Source: Sapria himalayana
Taxonomy: Eukaryota > Streptophyta > Magnoliopsida > Malpighiales > Rafflesiaceae
Direction of reading: 5' to 3'
NCBI GenBank assembly: GCA_029783825.1
Contig: JAREIK010017896.1
Coordinates: forward strand, 1 to 64,000
Length of the DNA stretch: 64,000 nt
The position numbers were made by a program, and so were the translations under genes. The notes beneath the pieces were generated by a model, which searched no databases, was not told the DNA's origin, and saw only the letters and a list, made by a program, of their open reading frames with translations. Shown here piece by piece: positions 9,504-22,560 of this stretch (positions are counted from its first letter, which is position 1; each line of letters starts with the position of its first letter).

Positions 9504-12500
9504 ATAAAAATTTTTAAATTTTTTTCAAATGTGAATTCAAAATTTAGTTATAATTATCATTATATTTATATATCATCTAAATTCAATATAAATAATATTA
9601 TTGATAAACATTCTAATAATGATCAAAAAATAAATTAATAATCTATTATTAATAAGATAGATATTAATTAAAATATAATAATTTATGATTTTTTGTTTTT
9701 AATTTTTTTGCTTTTAATAAGTTTATCTATATTTTTTTGATGAAAAATAATTTATATAAATAATATTTATCTAACTCAATTTATTTTTTAATTAATATTT
9801 ATATAAAAATAAACAAATAAATAATTAAAATGAATATTTAAAATTATAATGAAAAAAAAATGAGATTTATTCTTTATTATTTAGGGTATACTAATTTAAT
9901 TTAAATTATATTTTTCTCACTAATAATTTATTTTGTAATTAATATTTCAATAAAAATAAACTGATAAATAATTAAAATAAAAATATAAAATTATACTGAA
10001 TAAAAATTAAAAAGATATTTATGAATTATTATTAATGTATACTAGTTTAATATTTTAAGTATTTAGAGGTTTTATCATTTAGGACTTTTGCGATTTATGT
10101 TTTTAGGCATTTAGTGGTTTATTGCTTTTGTTTAAACAATGAAATAACAAAAAAATTATTTTTGATATTTTTTCACATTTTCAAAGATTATAACCTTTGA
10201 CAATATAATAATTTTAAAATTATTAAAAAATTTTAATACAATATTTAGTAATAATAATCATTATAATTATATATAATATAAACTAAATATAAACAATTTT
10301 ATTGATAGATATGATATCAATTATCAAAAAATAAATTAATGTGTTATTATTATTATGATGGATATAAATTAAAATATAACTGCAAAACCTAAAATTATTC
10401 AAAATACAAGTAAAATTTATTACTAAATAAAAATTTTTGTTTTTTAGTTTTTCTTCTTTTTATAAGCTTATATATTTTTTTGATGTTAAATAAATTATTT
10501 AAATTATATTTACATCACTCATAATTTAATTTGTAATTAATATTTTAATAAATTATTTAAATTATATTTAAGGTTTACGATTTTAAAGGCTTAAGTATTT
10601 AGGGGCTTTTGTGTTTAGGAGTTTATAAGTTTAAGTATTTATGCATTTAATGGTTTATAAGTTTTATTTAAATAATGATTTAGCAAAAAATTTATTTTTA
10701 TTATTTTTTTTATTTTTGAACATTATATCCTTTGAAAATATAATAATTTTTAAATTTTTTTAAAATATAAATATAATATTTATTTATAATAATCTTCATA
10801 ATTATAATTCATTTAAATTTAATATAAATAATTATATTGCTAGATATTATAATTATGATCAAAAAATAATTTAATAAACTATTATTAATAAAATAGATAT
10901 TATTTAAAAAGTATTTGCAAAATCTAAATTTATTAAAATTAAAGTAAAATATATTACTAAATAATAATTTTTTTTAATGTTTTTCTTTTTTTATAACTTT
11001 ATATTTTTGTTATTAAAAATAAATTATTTAAATTATATTTGTCTTATTCATAATTTATTTTGTAATTTATAATTCTATAATAATAAACTAATAAATAATT
11101 AAAATAAATATTTAAAATTAAAATGAATACTAATAAAATTGAGATTTATTATTTATTATTCAGGATATACAGGTTTAATGGTTTAAGTATTTATGTGTTT
11201 TGGGGTCTAGGAGTATAGAGATTTAAATGTTTAGGTATTTAGTGGTTTATAAGTTTTATTTAAATAATAAAATAATAAAAAATAATTTTTGTGATTTTGT
11301 ATAATTTTGAAGGTTATAACTTTTGAAAATATCATATTTTTTATATTTTTTTGATATGTAAATATAATAATTAGTTATAATAATCTTAATAATTATAAGA
11401 CATTTAAATTCAATATAAATAATTTTATTGTTAGATATTATGAAATTGATCAAATAATAAATTAATATATTATTTTTAATAAGATTGATAGTAATTAAAA
11501 TATAATTGCAGAACCTATTATAATGATTCAAAATCAAAGTAAAATATATTACTAAATAAAAATTTTTTGTTTTATAATTTTTACGTCTTTTTATATGCTT
11601 ATATATATTTTTTGATTAAAATAAAATTATTAAAATTATAGTTGTCTCGCTCATTAATTATTTTGTAAATAATATTTCTATACAAAATAAACTAATAAAA
11701 AATTAAAATGAATATTTAAAATTATAATGAATACAAATTAAAATGAGATTTATGATCTATTATATATGGTATACTTGTTTAATGGTTTGATTATTTACGA
11801 GTTTTGTCGTTTAGGAGTTTAGCAATTTATGTTTTTAGGCATTTAGTGATTTATAGGTTTTATTTATATAATAAAAATTTAAAATTATTTTTTTGATTTT
11901 TTCAGATTTTAAAAGCTAATTTTAGAAAATAAAATAATTTTTAAAATTTTTTGAAATGTGAATATAATGTATATATATATTAATCTTACTAATTATATAT
12001 CATATAAATTCAATATAAATAATTTTAATGAAAGCTATTATAATAATGATCAAAAATTAAATTAATAAACTATTATTAATAATATAAATATTAATTAAAA
12101 TATATTTACATAACACAAAATGATTCAAAATCAAATCAAACTATATTACTAAATAATAATATTTAATTTTTAAAATTTTCCTTCTTTTTTCAAACTTATA
12201 TTTTTTTTTATTAAAATAAATTATTTACATAATATCCGTCTCATTCGAAATTTATTTTGTAATTAATTTTTCTAAAAAATTAAACTATAAATAATTAAAA
12301 TGTTTATTTAAAATTATAATAAATAAAAATAAAAATGAGATTTATTATTTATTAAGTAGTATATAGCTGTTAAAAGGTTTATGTATTTAGTGGTTTCGGG
12401 ATTTATCAGCTTACTGATTTAAGTAAGCAAGCATTTAATGATCTATAGGTTTTATTTAAAAAATGAAATAACATAAAATTTTTTTCTATTATTTTTTTTC

Positions 12501-13899
12501 ATTTTTTAAGGTTAAACCTTTGAAAATATAATAATTTTTAAATTTTTTTCAAAAGTGAATACAATATTTAGTTATAATAATCATTATATTTATATATCAT
12601 ATAAATTCAATATAACCAATTTTATCGATAAATATTCTAATAATGATCAAAAAATAAATAAATAATCTATTATTAATAAGATAGATACAGTTAAAATATA
12701 ATTACAAAACCTAAAATAATCTATTATTAATAATTATATATCATATAAATTCAATATAAATATTTTTATTGATAGATATTATAATAATGATCAAAAATTT
12801 AATTAATAAATTATTAATAAAAAGATAGAAATTAATAAAAAAATATTTACAAAACCCAAATTGATTCAAAATTAAACTAAAATATATTACCGGATAATAA
12901 TTTAAAATTTTTAAATTTTTACTTCTTTTATATGCGTATACATATTTTTTCATTAAAAATAAATTATTTAATTTATATTTGTCGCACTCATAATTTATTT
13001 TGTAATAAATATTTCTAAAAAAAATAAACTAAAAAATAATTAAAATGGATATTTAAGATATTATAAATTGAAATATAAATTCAATTTATTAATTATTAAT
13101 TAGTATATAGCGGTTTAATGGTTTATGTATTTACGCATTATGAGGTTTAAGAGTTTAATGATTTAACTGTGTATGCATTTAGTAGTTTATAGGTTTTATT
13201 AAAAAAATAAAAAACTAAAAAATTATTTTTATTATTTTTTGATATTTTCAAATGTTATAACCTTTGAAAATATAAACAATTTTAATGATTAATATTCTAA
13301 TAATGATCAAAAAATAAATTAATAATTTATTATTAATAAGATAGATAACAATTAAAATATAATAACAAAACATAAAATGATTCATAAGCAAACCAAAATA
13401 TATTACTACATAATAATTTTTTGTTTTGTAATTTTTTTTATTTTAAAAAGTTTATCTATATTTTTTTGATTAAAAATAATTTACATAAATTATATTTGTC
13501 TAACTCATAATTTATTTTTTAATTAATTTTTATATAAAAATAAACAAATAAATAATTAAAATGAATATTTAAAAATATAATAAATAGCAATAAAAAATAG
13601 ATTTATTAATTTTTAAGTAGTATTAACGGTTTAATGGTTTATGTATTTAGGCATTACGGGGTTTAGGAGTTTACTGATTTAACTTTATATGCATTAAGTA
13701 GGGCTGCTCATGGGACTGGGAGATTCGCCACCCTATCCGGAGCCTTGTCACGAAATAATCGGGATTGAAAAAAATCCGTTGACTTTGACTTTTCCCGTCA
13801 CATTCTGTCACGTATTTTTTCTTTTGGGATAGTTCCGGATCTTAAGCAATATCCATCCCGAGAACCATCCCATCATAAAAAACTGATACTATAACCAAG

Positions 13900-13927
13900 A
13901 ATATATATATATATATATATATATATA
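13900..13927. repeat. (AT)n microsatellite inside hAT copy 2
   Basis: About 14 uninterrupted AT units lie in the 5' leader of the element. The equivalent place in the complete copy (about 54084-54099) has a shorter TA run, so the tract has changed length since duplication. Confidence 0.9.
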
Positions 13928-14340
13928 ACTTGAAGATGCGACCAATTCCGCTACTGCCCATCCAATTCCGACGCACCTATTGCTATTCCGACAAGTTCCA
14001 GGCCACCTCACGCCATTCCAGCCGTGTTCAGTTAGGTCCAACCCTTGTTCGTCGCACTTCTGGTTGCCTCCACCATGTCTCAGATGCCACCAGCCTTTTG
14101 GTTTGTCTTTCTGACGAGAATTAAGTGATTAACTATTATTATTATTATGTGTCGCAGTTAGTTTTGTTGGTTGTGGTGTTATGGTTGGGCCGAATGAGTG
14201 TGCTGAATGTGTTACAGTCAGTTTTGTAGAGGTTGCTTGTTTGAAATATTTATATGTATTTATGCTTAACATATCATATTAATTAATTGCAATGTAGATT
14301 GCACAATCCAACAGTAAATAAAAAATACAATAAATTGAAG

Positions 14341-16600
14341 ATGATCATATCTCAAATGATCAAAGTACTGGTAAATCCAATCATCATCCTTTAACGAACC
14401 CTCCGATTATTACGGCAGGTTCTTCAATTCCAATTGTGAAAGAAAGTCAAAGTACATCTGAACCTTAAGCTCATAAAAAGTATAATTCTGCTATTTGGGA
14501 AACTTATGATATATTAGTTGATTCAGAGGGAAATGAAACTAGTAGGGAAGCTTGTATATGGTGTAGGAAAGAATATTTGGCAAAAAGTGATCAAGGTACT
14601 TCGGGTTTATGGAAATACTTGAGAGAGACTTGTAAGAAATTTCCACACAAAAAAAGAATTAATAGAAGCTCACAAAGGTAAAGACAAGTCACAATCTTTG
14701 TTGAGTTTTACTAAAGGTACTAGTTAAGAGGATAACAAATTAACTTATTGGCAATTTGATCAACAACTAGTTAGAAAGGCTTTGGTGAAATTAATCATAA
14801 AAGATGAATTGCCTTTTTGTTTTGTTGAGAGGGATGAGTTTAAGGAGTTTTGTGAAGTTGGTGTGCCTTTATTTAAAATTCAATCTAGGCACTCTATAAT
14901 GAGGGATTGTTTTTTTTTGTTTGTGAAGGAAAAGAAGAAATTATTTGATAGCATATCATCTAATTGTTATAGAGTTTCATTGACTTCTGACACTTGGTCT
15001 AGCATTCAAAATTTGTCTTATATATGTTTGACTATTCATTCCATTGATTTTCATTGGAATATGAATAAAAGGCTTTTGAACTTTTGCGTAATTATAAGTC
15101 ATTCTAGAGTTAATATTAGAAATGCTATTGAGTTTTGCATGAATGAATGCGGATTGAAAAAGTTGATGTGCATTACTATTGACAATGCTTGAAATAATGA
15201 TGTTGCATTTGAACAATTGAAAAAGAGGCTTGTAAAGAAAAGTGTTATACATTTGAGAGGCGAGCATTTTCATATGAGATATTGTGCTCACATTCTAAAG
15301 TTAATTATCAGAGACGGCATTGCAGTAGTTGAGAGTGCTATTCAAAAAATTAGAAGTGTGGTGAAATATGTGAGGAGCAGTCCTAAAAGATTAGATATGT
15401 TTAAGTTATATGTTGAAGAAGCAAACTTGAAATATGGATCTTCATTGCAATTAGATTGTCCTACAAGATGGAATTCAACTTATTTGATTCTACAAACTGA
15501 TATAAAATATCAAAAATAATTTGATAAGTTGGAGGAAAAAGACAAAAGGTTTTTGAAGGAGTTTGGTTCAAATGTTCAAACTGAGAGAGACTGAACAAAT
15601 GACAAAATTTCGGCTCATTTCTTTTAGACTTTTTATAAGGTAACTTGTAATTTTCTGGCTCATAATATTCTTCCTCTAGTGTTTATTTTGCTGATATTAT
15701 TCAAATTTCGAAAAAAAATTGAGCTTTGTGAAAATAGTAGAGATAGAATGGTGTCTGAAATGGGTATGAAAATGAGGCATAAATTCAACAAATATTATTC
15801 TTGATGATAAGAATATTTTCTATTCAGTCAACAAATATTTTGCTTTTTGTAGCAGTAGTGTTGGATCCTAGATATAAGCTCAAATATCTCAATGTTAAGT
15901 ACACTTAGCATTATGGAGACGAATTAGCTTAAAAATTGGTGAACAAGTTTATAAATGCTTTACATGAGATGATGGATGATTATAAAGATTTAAATAAAGA
16001 TGAATCAAAAAAAGATGATTTCACTTCTACTGTGTTGAAGAAAAATGTTGATTTCTTTGATGGTAGTGATACTTATGTTGATAACTTTTATTATTGAATT
16101 GGAGAAAGCACAACAAGTTGCAGCATTGGAATAGTTGGATAGGTAGTTGGAGGACAAACTTGAAAAAAATAGAATTGATTTTGATCTTCTAAACTGGTGG
16201 AAGGTAAATGAGGTTAGGTATTCTTCTTTGAAAAATGTAGCAAGGGATGTATTTGCTATCCAAGCATCTACTGTGGCCTACGATCTACATTTATCAGTGG
16301 GGGAATAACTTTAGATAAATTTAGGAGTACTTTAACACCTATTACAACTAAAGTTCTCATATGTCTACAAGTTGTTGATATGCTCAAACAAACCTATTGA
16401 GATTGAAGAATTAGTTCAAGACATTGATGATAATGAATAAGGTTAGTATATAAATCTTGTAAATTTTAATTTCTCTTTTACTTATTTTATTCATTCAATT
16501 TAATAAAAATATGGTTCAATTATAATTTTCAGAGGGGTCTCAAGATCCAAATATTCTTCCAACTAAAGTTGGCCAACTAAATTTGGAGTGGGTGTATTAA
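14341..16600 (+). pseudogene. hAT transposase pseudogene (BED finger, RNase H-like, DUF4413-like, hATC)
   Basis: This is a decayed transposase of the plant Ac/RICESLEEPER-like group, which moves its element by cut and paste. In order: a BED-type finger (about 14480-14660, with C-x2-C in CIWC and GTSGLWKY); the first catalytic-domain motif LTSDTWSS with its Asp (about 14980-15000); the second Asp region CITIDNA (about 15167-15190); HFHMRYCAHILKLIIRDG and LDCPTRWNSTYLIL (15260-15490); a DUF4413-like part with LDPRYKLKYL (about 15860-15900); and an hATC dimerisation segment (about 16220-16430). A 91-nt GT-AG intron is predicted at 16442-16532, with the last exon ending in TAA at 16600. Lesions include TAA at 14466 and 14725, an extra A at 14649-14655, TGA at 15190, TAA at 15517, and TAA in place of TCA beside the intron (16438). 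It is non-functional. Confidence 0.9.
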
Positions 16601-19600
16601 ATTTTATAAGGTAATATTTTGTTTTTTTATTACTCTTTCATCTTAAAAATTGATGTCTACATGATTAACACGTTTTCATCTTTGGTTGTCCTTCTACAGT
16701 GGAGGAAGAAAAGGGAGGAGTTGTAGAAGAGATAATTAATTGGGTTTGGATTTTTTTTGCTATTTCGAGATAGACCTTTCAAATGATTATTATCATGGTT
16801 GTTATTAGTTGTATTTTTTTGTTATATTAAGCTACCTAATTTTAGCAATTAATTAACTAGTAATTAATGCTACTAATGTTTGTGATCAGCTTTAGCTATT
16901 CCTTAATATTTTAAGTATTTTTTTAAAAAATGTAGTATTGCTATAAATTATTATTAATAATATAACAAATAATAAAATATATTTTCATAACACAAAATGA
17001 TTCAAAATCAAATCAAAATAAATTACTAAATAATAAAATTTAATTTTTAAAATTTTCTTATTTTTATAACCTTATGTTTTTTTTGATTAAAAATAAATTA
17101 TTTAAATAATATGTGTCTCACTCGAAATTAATTTTGTAATTAATTTTTCTAAAAAATAACTATAAATAATTAAAATAAATATTTAAAATTATAATAAATA
17201 GAAATAAAAATTAGATTTATTATTTATTAAGTAGTATATAGATGTTAAAATCTTTATATATTTAGGGGTTTCGGGGTTTATGAGCTTACTAATTTAAGAA
17301 AGTAAGCATTTGATGGTCTATAAGTTTTATTTAAAAAATAAGATAACTAAAAATTTATTTTTATTATTTTTTCTCATTTTTTAAAATTATAACCTTTGAA
17401 AATATAATAATTTTTAAATATTTTTCAAAAGTGAATACAATATTTATTTATAATAATCATAATAATTATATATCATATAAATTTAATATAAACAATTTTA
17501 TTGATAGATATTCTAAAAATTATCAAAAAATAATTTAAAAATCTATTATGAATAAGATTGATATTACTTAATTAAAATATCAAAACCTAAATTGATTCAT
17601 AATAAAAGCAAAATATATTACTAAATAATAATTATTTGTTTTTAAATTGTTATTCTTTTTATAAGCTTATCAATTTTTTGATTAAAAATAATTTTTATAA
17701 ATTATATTTTTAACTTATAATTTATTTTATAATTAATACATATATAAAAATAAAAAACTAAACAATCATAATGAATTTTTTAAATTATAATGAAAACAAC
17801 TAAAAATTAAATTTATTAATTATTATTTAGGGTATACCGATTTAAAGAATTATCTATATAGAAGTATCAGAATTTTGTAGTTTAGTGATTTAAATGCTTA
17901 AGCATTTAGTGATGTATAGTTTTTATTTAAACAATATAATAACAAAGAAAAAATATTTTTTTATATTTTTTCACATTTTCAATGGTTATAACCTTTGAAA
18001 ATATAATAATTTTATAATTTTTGTCAATATAAATAATTTTATTGATAAATATTCAAATAATGATCAAAAAATAAATTAATAATCAATTATTAATAAGATA
18101 GATATCAATTAATATATAATTACAAAACCTAAAATGATTCAGAAGCAAAGCAAAACATTTTACTATATAATAATTTTTAGCTTTGAATTTTTTTTTTCTT
18201 TTAAAAAGTTTAACTATAATTTTTTGATGAAAAACAATTTATATAAATTATATTTGCCTAACTTAATTTATTTTGTAATTAATATTTATATATAAATAAA
18301 TAAATAAATAATTAAAATGAATATTTAAAATTATAATGAAAAAAAAAATGATATTTATTATTTATTATTTAGGGATACCGATTTAATTTAAATTAGATAT
18401 GTCTCACTAATAATTTATTTTGTAATTAATATTTCTATAAAAATAAACTGATAAATAATTAAAATAAAAATTTAAAATTATAATGAATAAAAATTAAAAT
18501 GAGATTTATGATTTATTATTAATTTATACCAGTTTAATGGAATACGTATTTAGAGGTTTTGACGTTTAGGAGTTTATCAATTTATGTTTTTTTGGCTTTT
18601 AGTGGTTTATAGGGTTTATTTAAAAAATAAAATAACAATAAATATATATTTATTATTTTTTAATATTTTCAAATGTTATAACCTTTCAAAATATAATAAT
18701 TTTTAACTTTTTTTCAAAAGTGAATACAATCTTTAGTTATAATAATCATTATATTCATATATCATATAAATTCAATATAAACAATTTTATTGATAAATAT
18801 TCTAATAATGATAAAAAATAAATTAATAATCTATTATTAATAAGATAGATTTCAATTAAAAAAAAGATAGATATCAATTAAAATATAATTATAAAAACTA
18901 AAATGATTTAGAATCAATGCAAATTATTTTACTACATAATAATTTTTTGCTTAGAAATTTTTTTTCTTCTAAAAAGTTTATTTATAATTTTTTGATGAAA
19001 ATTAATATATATAAATTTATTTGTCTAATTCAAATTATTTTTTAATTAATATTTAATATAAATAAACAAATAAATAATTAAAATGAATATTTAAATTTAT
19101 AATGAAAAAAAAATAAGATTTATTATTTATTATTTAGGGATACCGGTTTAATTTAAATTAGATCTGTCGAATTAATAATTTATTTTGAAATTAGAATTTC
19201 TTTAAAAATAAATAGATAAATAATTAAAATAAAAATTTAAAATTATACTCAATAAAAATTAAAATGAGATTTAAAATTTATTATTAATGTATATCAATTT
19301 AATGGTTTAAGTATTTAGAGGTTTTGTCGTTACTATATTAGAGATTTATGATTTTAGGCTTTTAATGGGTTATAGGTTTTTTATAAAAAAAACAACCAAA
19401 AAATTTTTTATAATTTGTTATCATTTTAATAGGTTATAACCTTTGAAAATATAATAATATTTACAATTTTTTAAAATGTGAATACAATATTTAGTTATAA
19501 TAATATTAATAATTATATATCATATAAATTCAATATAAACAATTTTATTGATAGATAATATATAAATGATCCAAAATTAAATTAATAAACTATTACTAAA

Positions 19601-20604
19601 AAGATAGATATTAATGAAAAAATATTTACAAAACTCAAATTGATTCAAAATTAAAGTAACATATATTACTTGATAATAATTATTAATTTTAAAATTTTTA
19701 CTTCTTTTATAAACATATTTTTTTTTATTAAAAATAAATAAATTAAATTATATTTTTCGCACTCATACTTTATTTTGTAATAAATATTTCTATAAAAATA
19801 AACTAATAAATAATTAAAATAAATATTTAAAATTATAATAAATAGATATAAAAATTAGATTTATTAATTATAAAGTAGTATATAAAAATTTAATGGTTTA
19901 TGTATTTAGGCATTACGGGGTTTAGAAGTTTACTGATTTAACTATGTATGCATTTAGTGGTTTATAATTTTTATTTAAAAAATAATATAAAAAAAATTAT
20001 TTTTTGATATTTTCAAAGGTTATAACCTATGAAAATATTATAATTTTTAAACTTTTTTCATAAAGTGAATAAATATTTATTTATAATAATCATAATAATT
20101 ATATATCATATAAATTCAATATAAACAATTTTATTGATAGATATTCTAATAATGATCAAATAATATATTGAAAATCTATTATGAATAATATTGATATTAC
20201 TTAAAATATAATATCAAATGAATAAAAAGCAAAGTAAAATATATTACTTAATAATAATTATTTGTTTTTAAATTTTTATTCTTGTTATAAGCTTATCTAT
20301 TTTTTGATGAAAAATAATTTTTATAATTTATATTTTTAAATCATAATTTATTTTATAATTAATATATATATATATATATATAAAACTAAAGAATCAAAAT
20401 GAATTTTTTAAATTATAATGAAAACAAATAAAAATTAGATTTATTAATTATTATTTAGGTTATACCAGTTTAAATGATTATCTATATACGGGTATCGGGA
20501 TTTTGTAGTTTAGTGATTTAAGTGTTCAAGCATTTAGTGGTTTATAGGTTTTATTTAAACAATAAAATTACAAAAAAAATATTTTTTTTATTTTTCACAT
20601 GTTA

Positions 20605-20620
20605 AAAGATTATAATCTTT
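20605..20620. repeat. Dyad core with matching substitutions in both arms (AAAGATTATAATCTTT)
   Basis: Relative to the usual AAAGGTTATAACCTTT, the left arm has G to A and the right arm has C to T at the paired position, so the palindrome is perfect again. The related monomer at 6764 has only the right-arm change. Confidence 0.8.
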
Positions 20621-22199
20621 GAAAATATAATAATTATAAAATTTTTTCCAAAAGTGAATATAATATTTAGTTATAATAATTATTAAATATATATATCATA
20701 TAAATTCAATATCGTCATTTTTATTGATAAATATTATAATAATGATAAAAAAATAATTTCATAATCTATTATTAATAAGTTAGATATCAATTAAAATATA
20801 ATTACAGAACCTAAAATGATTCAGAATCAAAGCAAAATATATTACTATATAATAATTTTGGTTTTAGTTTTTTTCTTCATTTAATTAGTTTATCTATATT
20901 TCTTTTGTTTAAAAATAATTGATATAAATTATATTTGTATAACTTATACTTTATTTTGTAATTAATATTTATATAAAAATAAACAAATAAATAATTAAAA
21001 TCAATATTTAAAATTATAATGAAAAAAAAAATGACATTTATTATTTATTATTTAGTGCATACCGGTTTAATTTAAATTATATCTGTCTCACTAATAATTT
21101 CTTTTGTAATTAATATTTCTATAAAAATAAACTGATAAATAATTAAAATAAAAATTTAAAATTATACTTAATAAAAATTAAATTAATATTTTTGATTTAT
21201 TATTTATGGATACTAATTTAATAATTTAAGTATTTAAAGGTTTTGTCATTTTGGAGTTTAGTAATTTATGTTTTTAGGCATTTAAGTGGTTTATAGGTTT
21301 TATTTAAATAATGAAATAACAAAAAAAATTTTTGATATTTTTTCAAATTTTCAAAGATAATAACATTTGAAAATATAATAATTTTAAAATTTTTAAAAAA
21401 TCTATATACAATATTTAGTAATAATAATTATTATAACTATATATAATATCAACAAAATATAAACAATTTTATTGATAGATATTATATCAATTATCAAAAA
21501 ATAAAATAATAATCTATTATTAATAAGATAGATATAAATTAAAATATAATTAAAGAAAGTAAAATGATTCAAAATCTAAGTAAAATTTATTACTAAATAA
21601 TAATTTTTATTTACTTTTTGCATTATTTTATAAGCATATATATTTTTTTGATGAAAAATATATTATTTAAATTATATTTGTATCACCCATAATTTATTTT
21701 GTAATTAATATTTATTTAAATTTTTTAAATTATATTTAAGGTTTAAGTATTTATTAAAAATCAAAATAAATTATATATTACTAAATAATAATTTTTTTGA
21801 TGTTTTTCTTATTTTTATAAGTTTATATATTTTTATTAATAGTAAATTTTTTAAATTATATTTGTCTTCCTCATAATTTATTTTTAATTTATAATTCTAT
21901 AAAAATAAACTAATAAATAATTAAAATGAATATTTAAAACTATAATGAATACAAATAAAATAGAGATTTATTATTTATTATTCAGGATATACTAGTTTAA
22001 TGGTTTAAGTATTTAGGTGTTTTGGGGTTTAGTGATTTAAGTGTTTTGGCCTTTAGTGATTTATAGTTTTTATTTAAAGAATGAAAAAATAAAAAATTTA
22101 ATTTTTTGATTTTTTTTAATTTTTAAAGGTTATAAGCTTTGAAAATATAATAATTTTTAAATTTTTATAATTGTGAATTTAATATTTAGTTATAATTAT

Positions 22200-22560
22200 C
22201 TTAATAACTATAATAATGATCAATAAATAATTTTATTTATTTATATATTAATAATTATAATAATTTTATTAATACATATTTTAATAATGATCAATAAAAA
22301 ATTATTTCGTTATATAATGTAATAATGATTAATAAAAAATTAATACATATTAATACATATTATAATAATTATAATAATCTTAATAATTATCAATAAAACT
22401 TATTTAGTTCTATAATGTAATAATTATAATGTAAATAATTAATACATATTATAATAATCTTAATAATTATTTAGTTATATATTATGTAAACTCAATATAA
22501 ATAATTTATTTAATACATATTATCATAATGATTAATAAAAAATTAAAAAGTATTATTAAT
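22200..22560 (+). repeat. Scrambled micro-reiterated satellite
   Basis: In place of one normal monomer body, short pieces (TAATACATATTATAATAAT, AATGATCAATAAA, TTATATAATGTAATAATGATT, TAATCTTAATAATTAT) recur several times in mixed order. Around this tract the satellite continues normally. It looks like replication slippage or template switching within one monomer. Confidence 0.7.

Larger units (their letters stand above)
2371..13690 (+). repeat. AT-rich ~600-bp satellite array, plus orientation, block 1
   Basis: This block holds about 19 tandem monomers in plus orientation. Dyad cores lie near 2441, 2978, 3471, 4000, 4595, 5190, 6170, 6764, 6931, 7550, 8150, 8883, 9476, 10180, 10721, 11300, 11911, 12500 and 13250. 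Between successive cores come a conserved body (GTGAATACAATATTTAG, ATAAATTCAATATAAAC, AATGATCAAAAAATAAATT, CTAAAATGATTCAAAA), then an AT-rich spacer, then the octamer array. Several monomer classes are distinguishable by diagnostic strings, for example AAAACCCAAATTGATTC versus AACACAAAATGATTC. All open frames here are short translations of satellite and recur from monomer to monomer. No gene is present. Confidence 0.95.
13699..16944 (+). mobile_element. hAT transposon copy 2 (5' end intact, 3' end deleted)
   Basis: The left terminus TAGGGCTGCTCATGGGA matches the hAT terminal repeat of the complete copy at 50667-54301. It abuts GCATTAAG (13691-13698), the slightly mutated counterpart of that copy's 8-bp target duplication. 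The right side stops at GTAGTATTGCTAT and passes directly into satellite of another phase, so about 471 bp of 3' end, its terminal repeat and its target duplication are missing. Inside are a GC-richer 5' leader (13930-14230), an (AT)n tract, and a decayed BED-finger transposase gene in plus orientation. The flanking satellite shares variants with the flank of the complete copy, so both derive from one insertion. Confidence 0.95.

Noticed and set aside
8066..9638. Open frames of 77-80 codons (8066-8308, 9405-9638; similar at 30028-30225, 45129-45356 and elsewhere)
   Set aside because: They are translations of the satellite dyad and body, recurring once per monomer with stop codons at shifting places. 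Composition is almost only F, I, K, L, N, S and Y, and no known motif occurs.
13930..14124. 64-codon frame at 13930-14124 and 76-codon frame at 53749-53979 in hAT copies
   Set aside because: They lie in the 5' leader of the element, on strands and in frames that do not correspond between the two copies, and upstream of the recognisable transposase start.
14977..15291. 104-codon minus-strand frame inside hAT copy 2
   Set aside because: It is a shadow of the transposase coding strand, whose plus-strand reading contains clear hAT motifs.
20361..20383. TA-rich run, and similar runs at 6519-6541 and 31868-31881
   Set aside because: Short TA slippage at a fixed place in one monomer class; no further structure.
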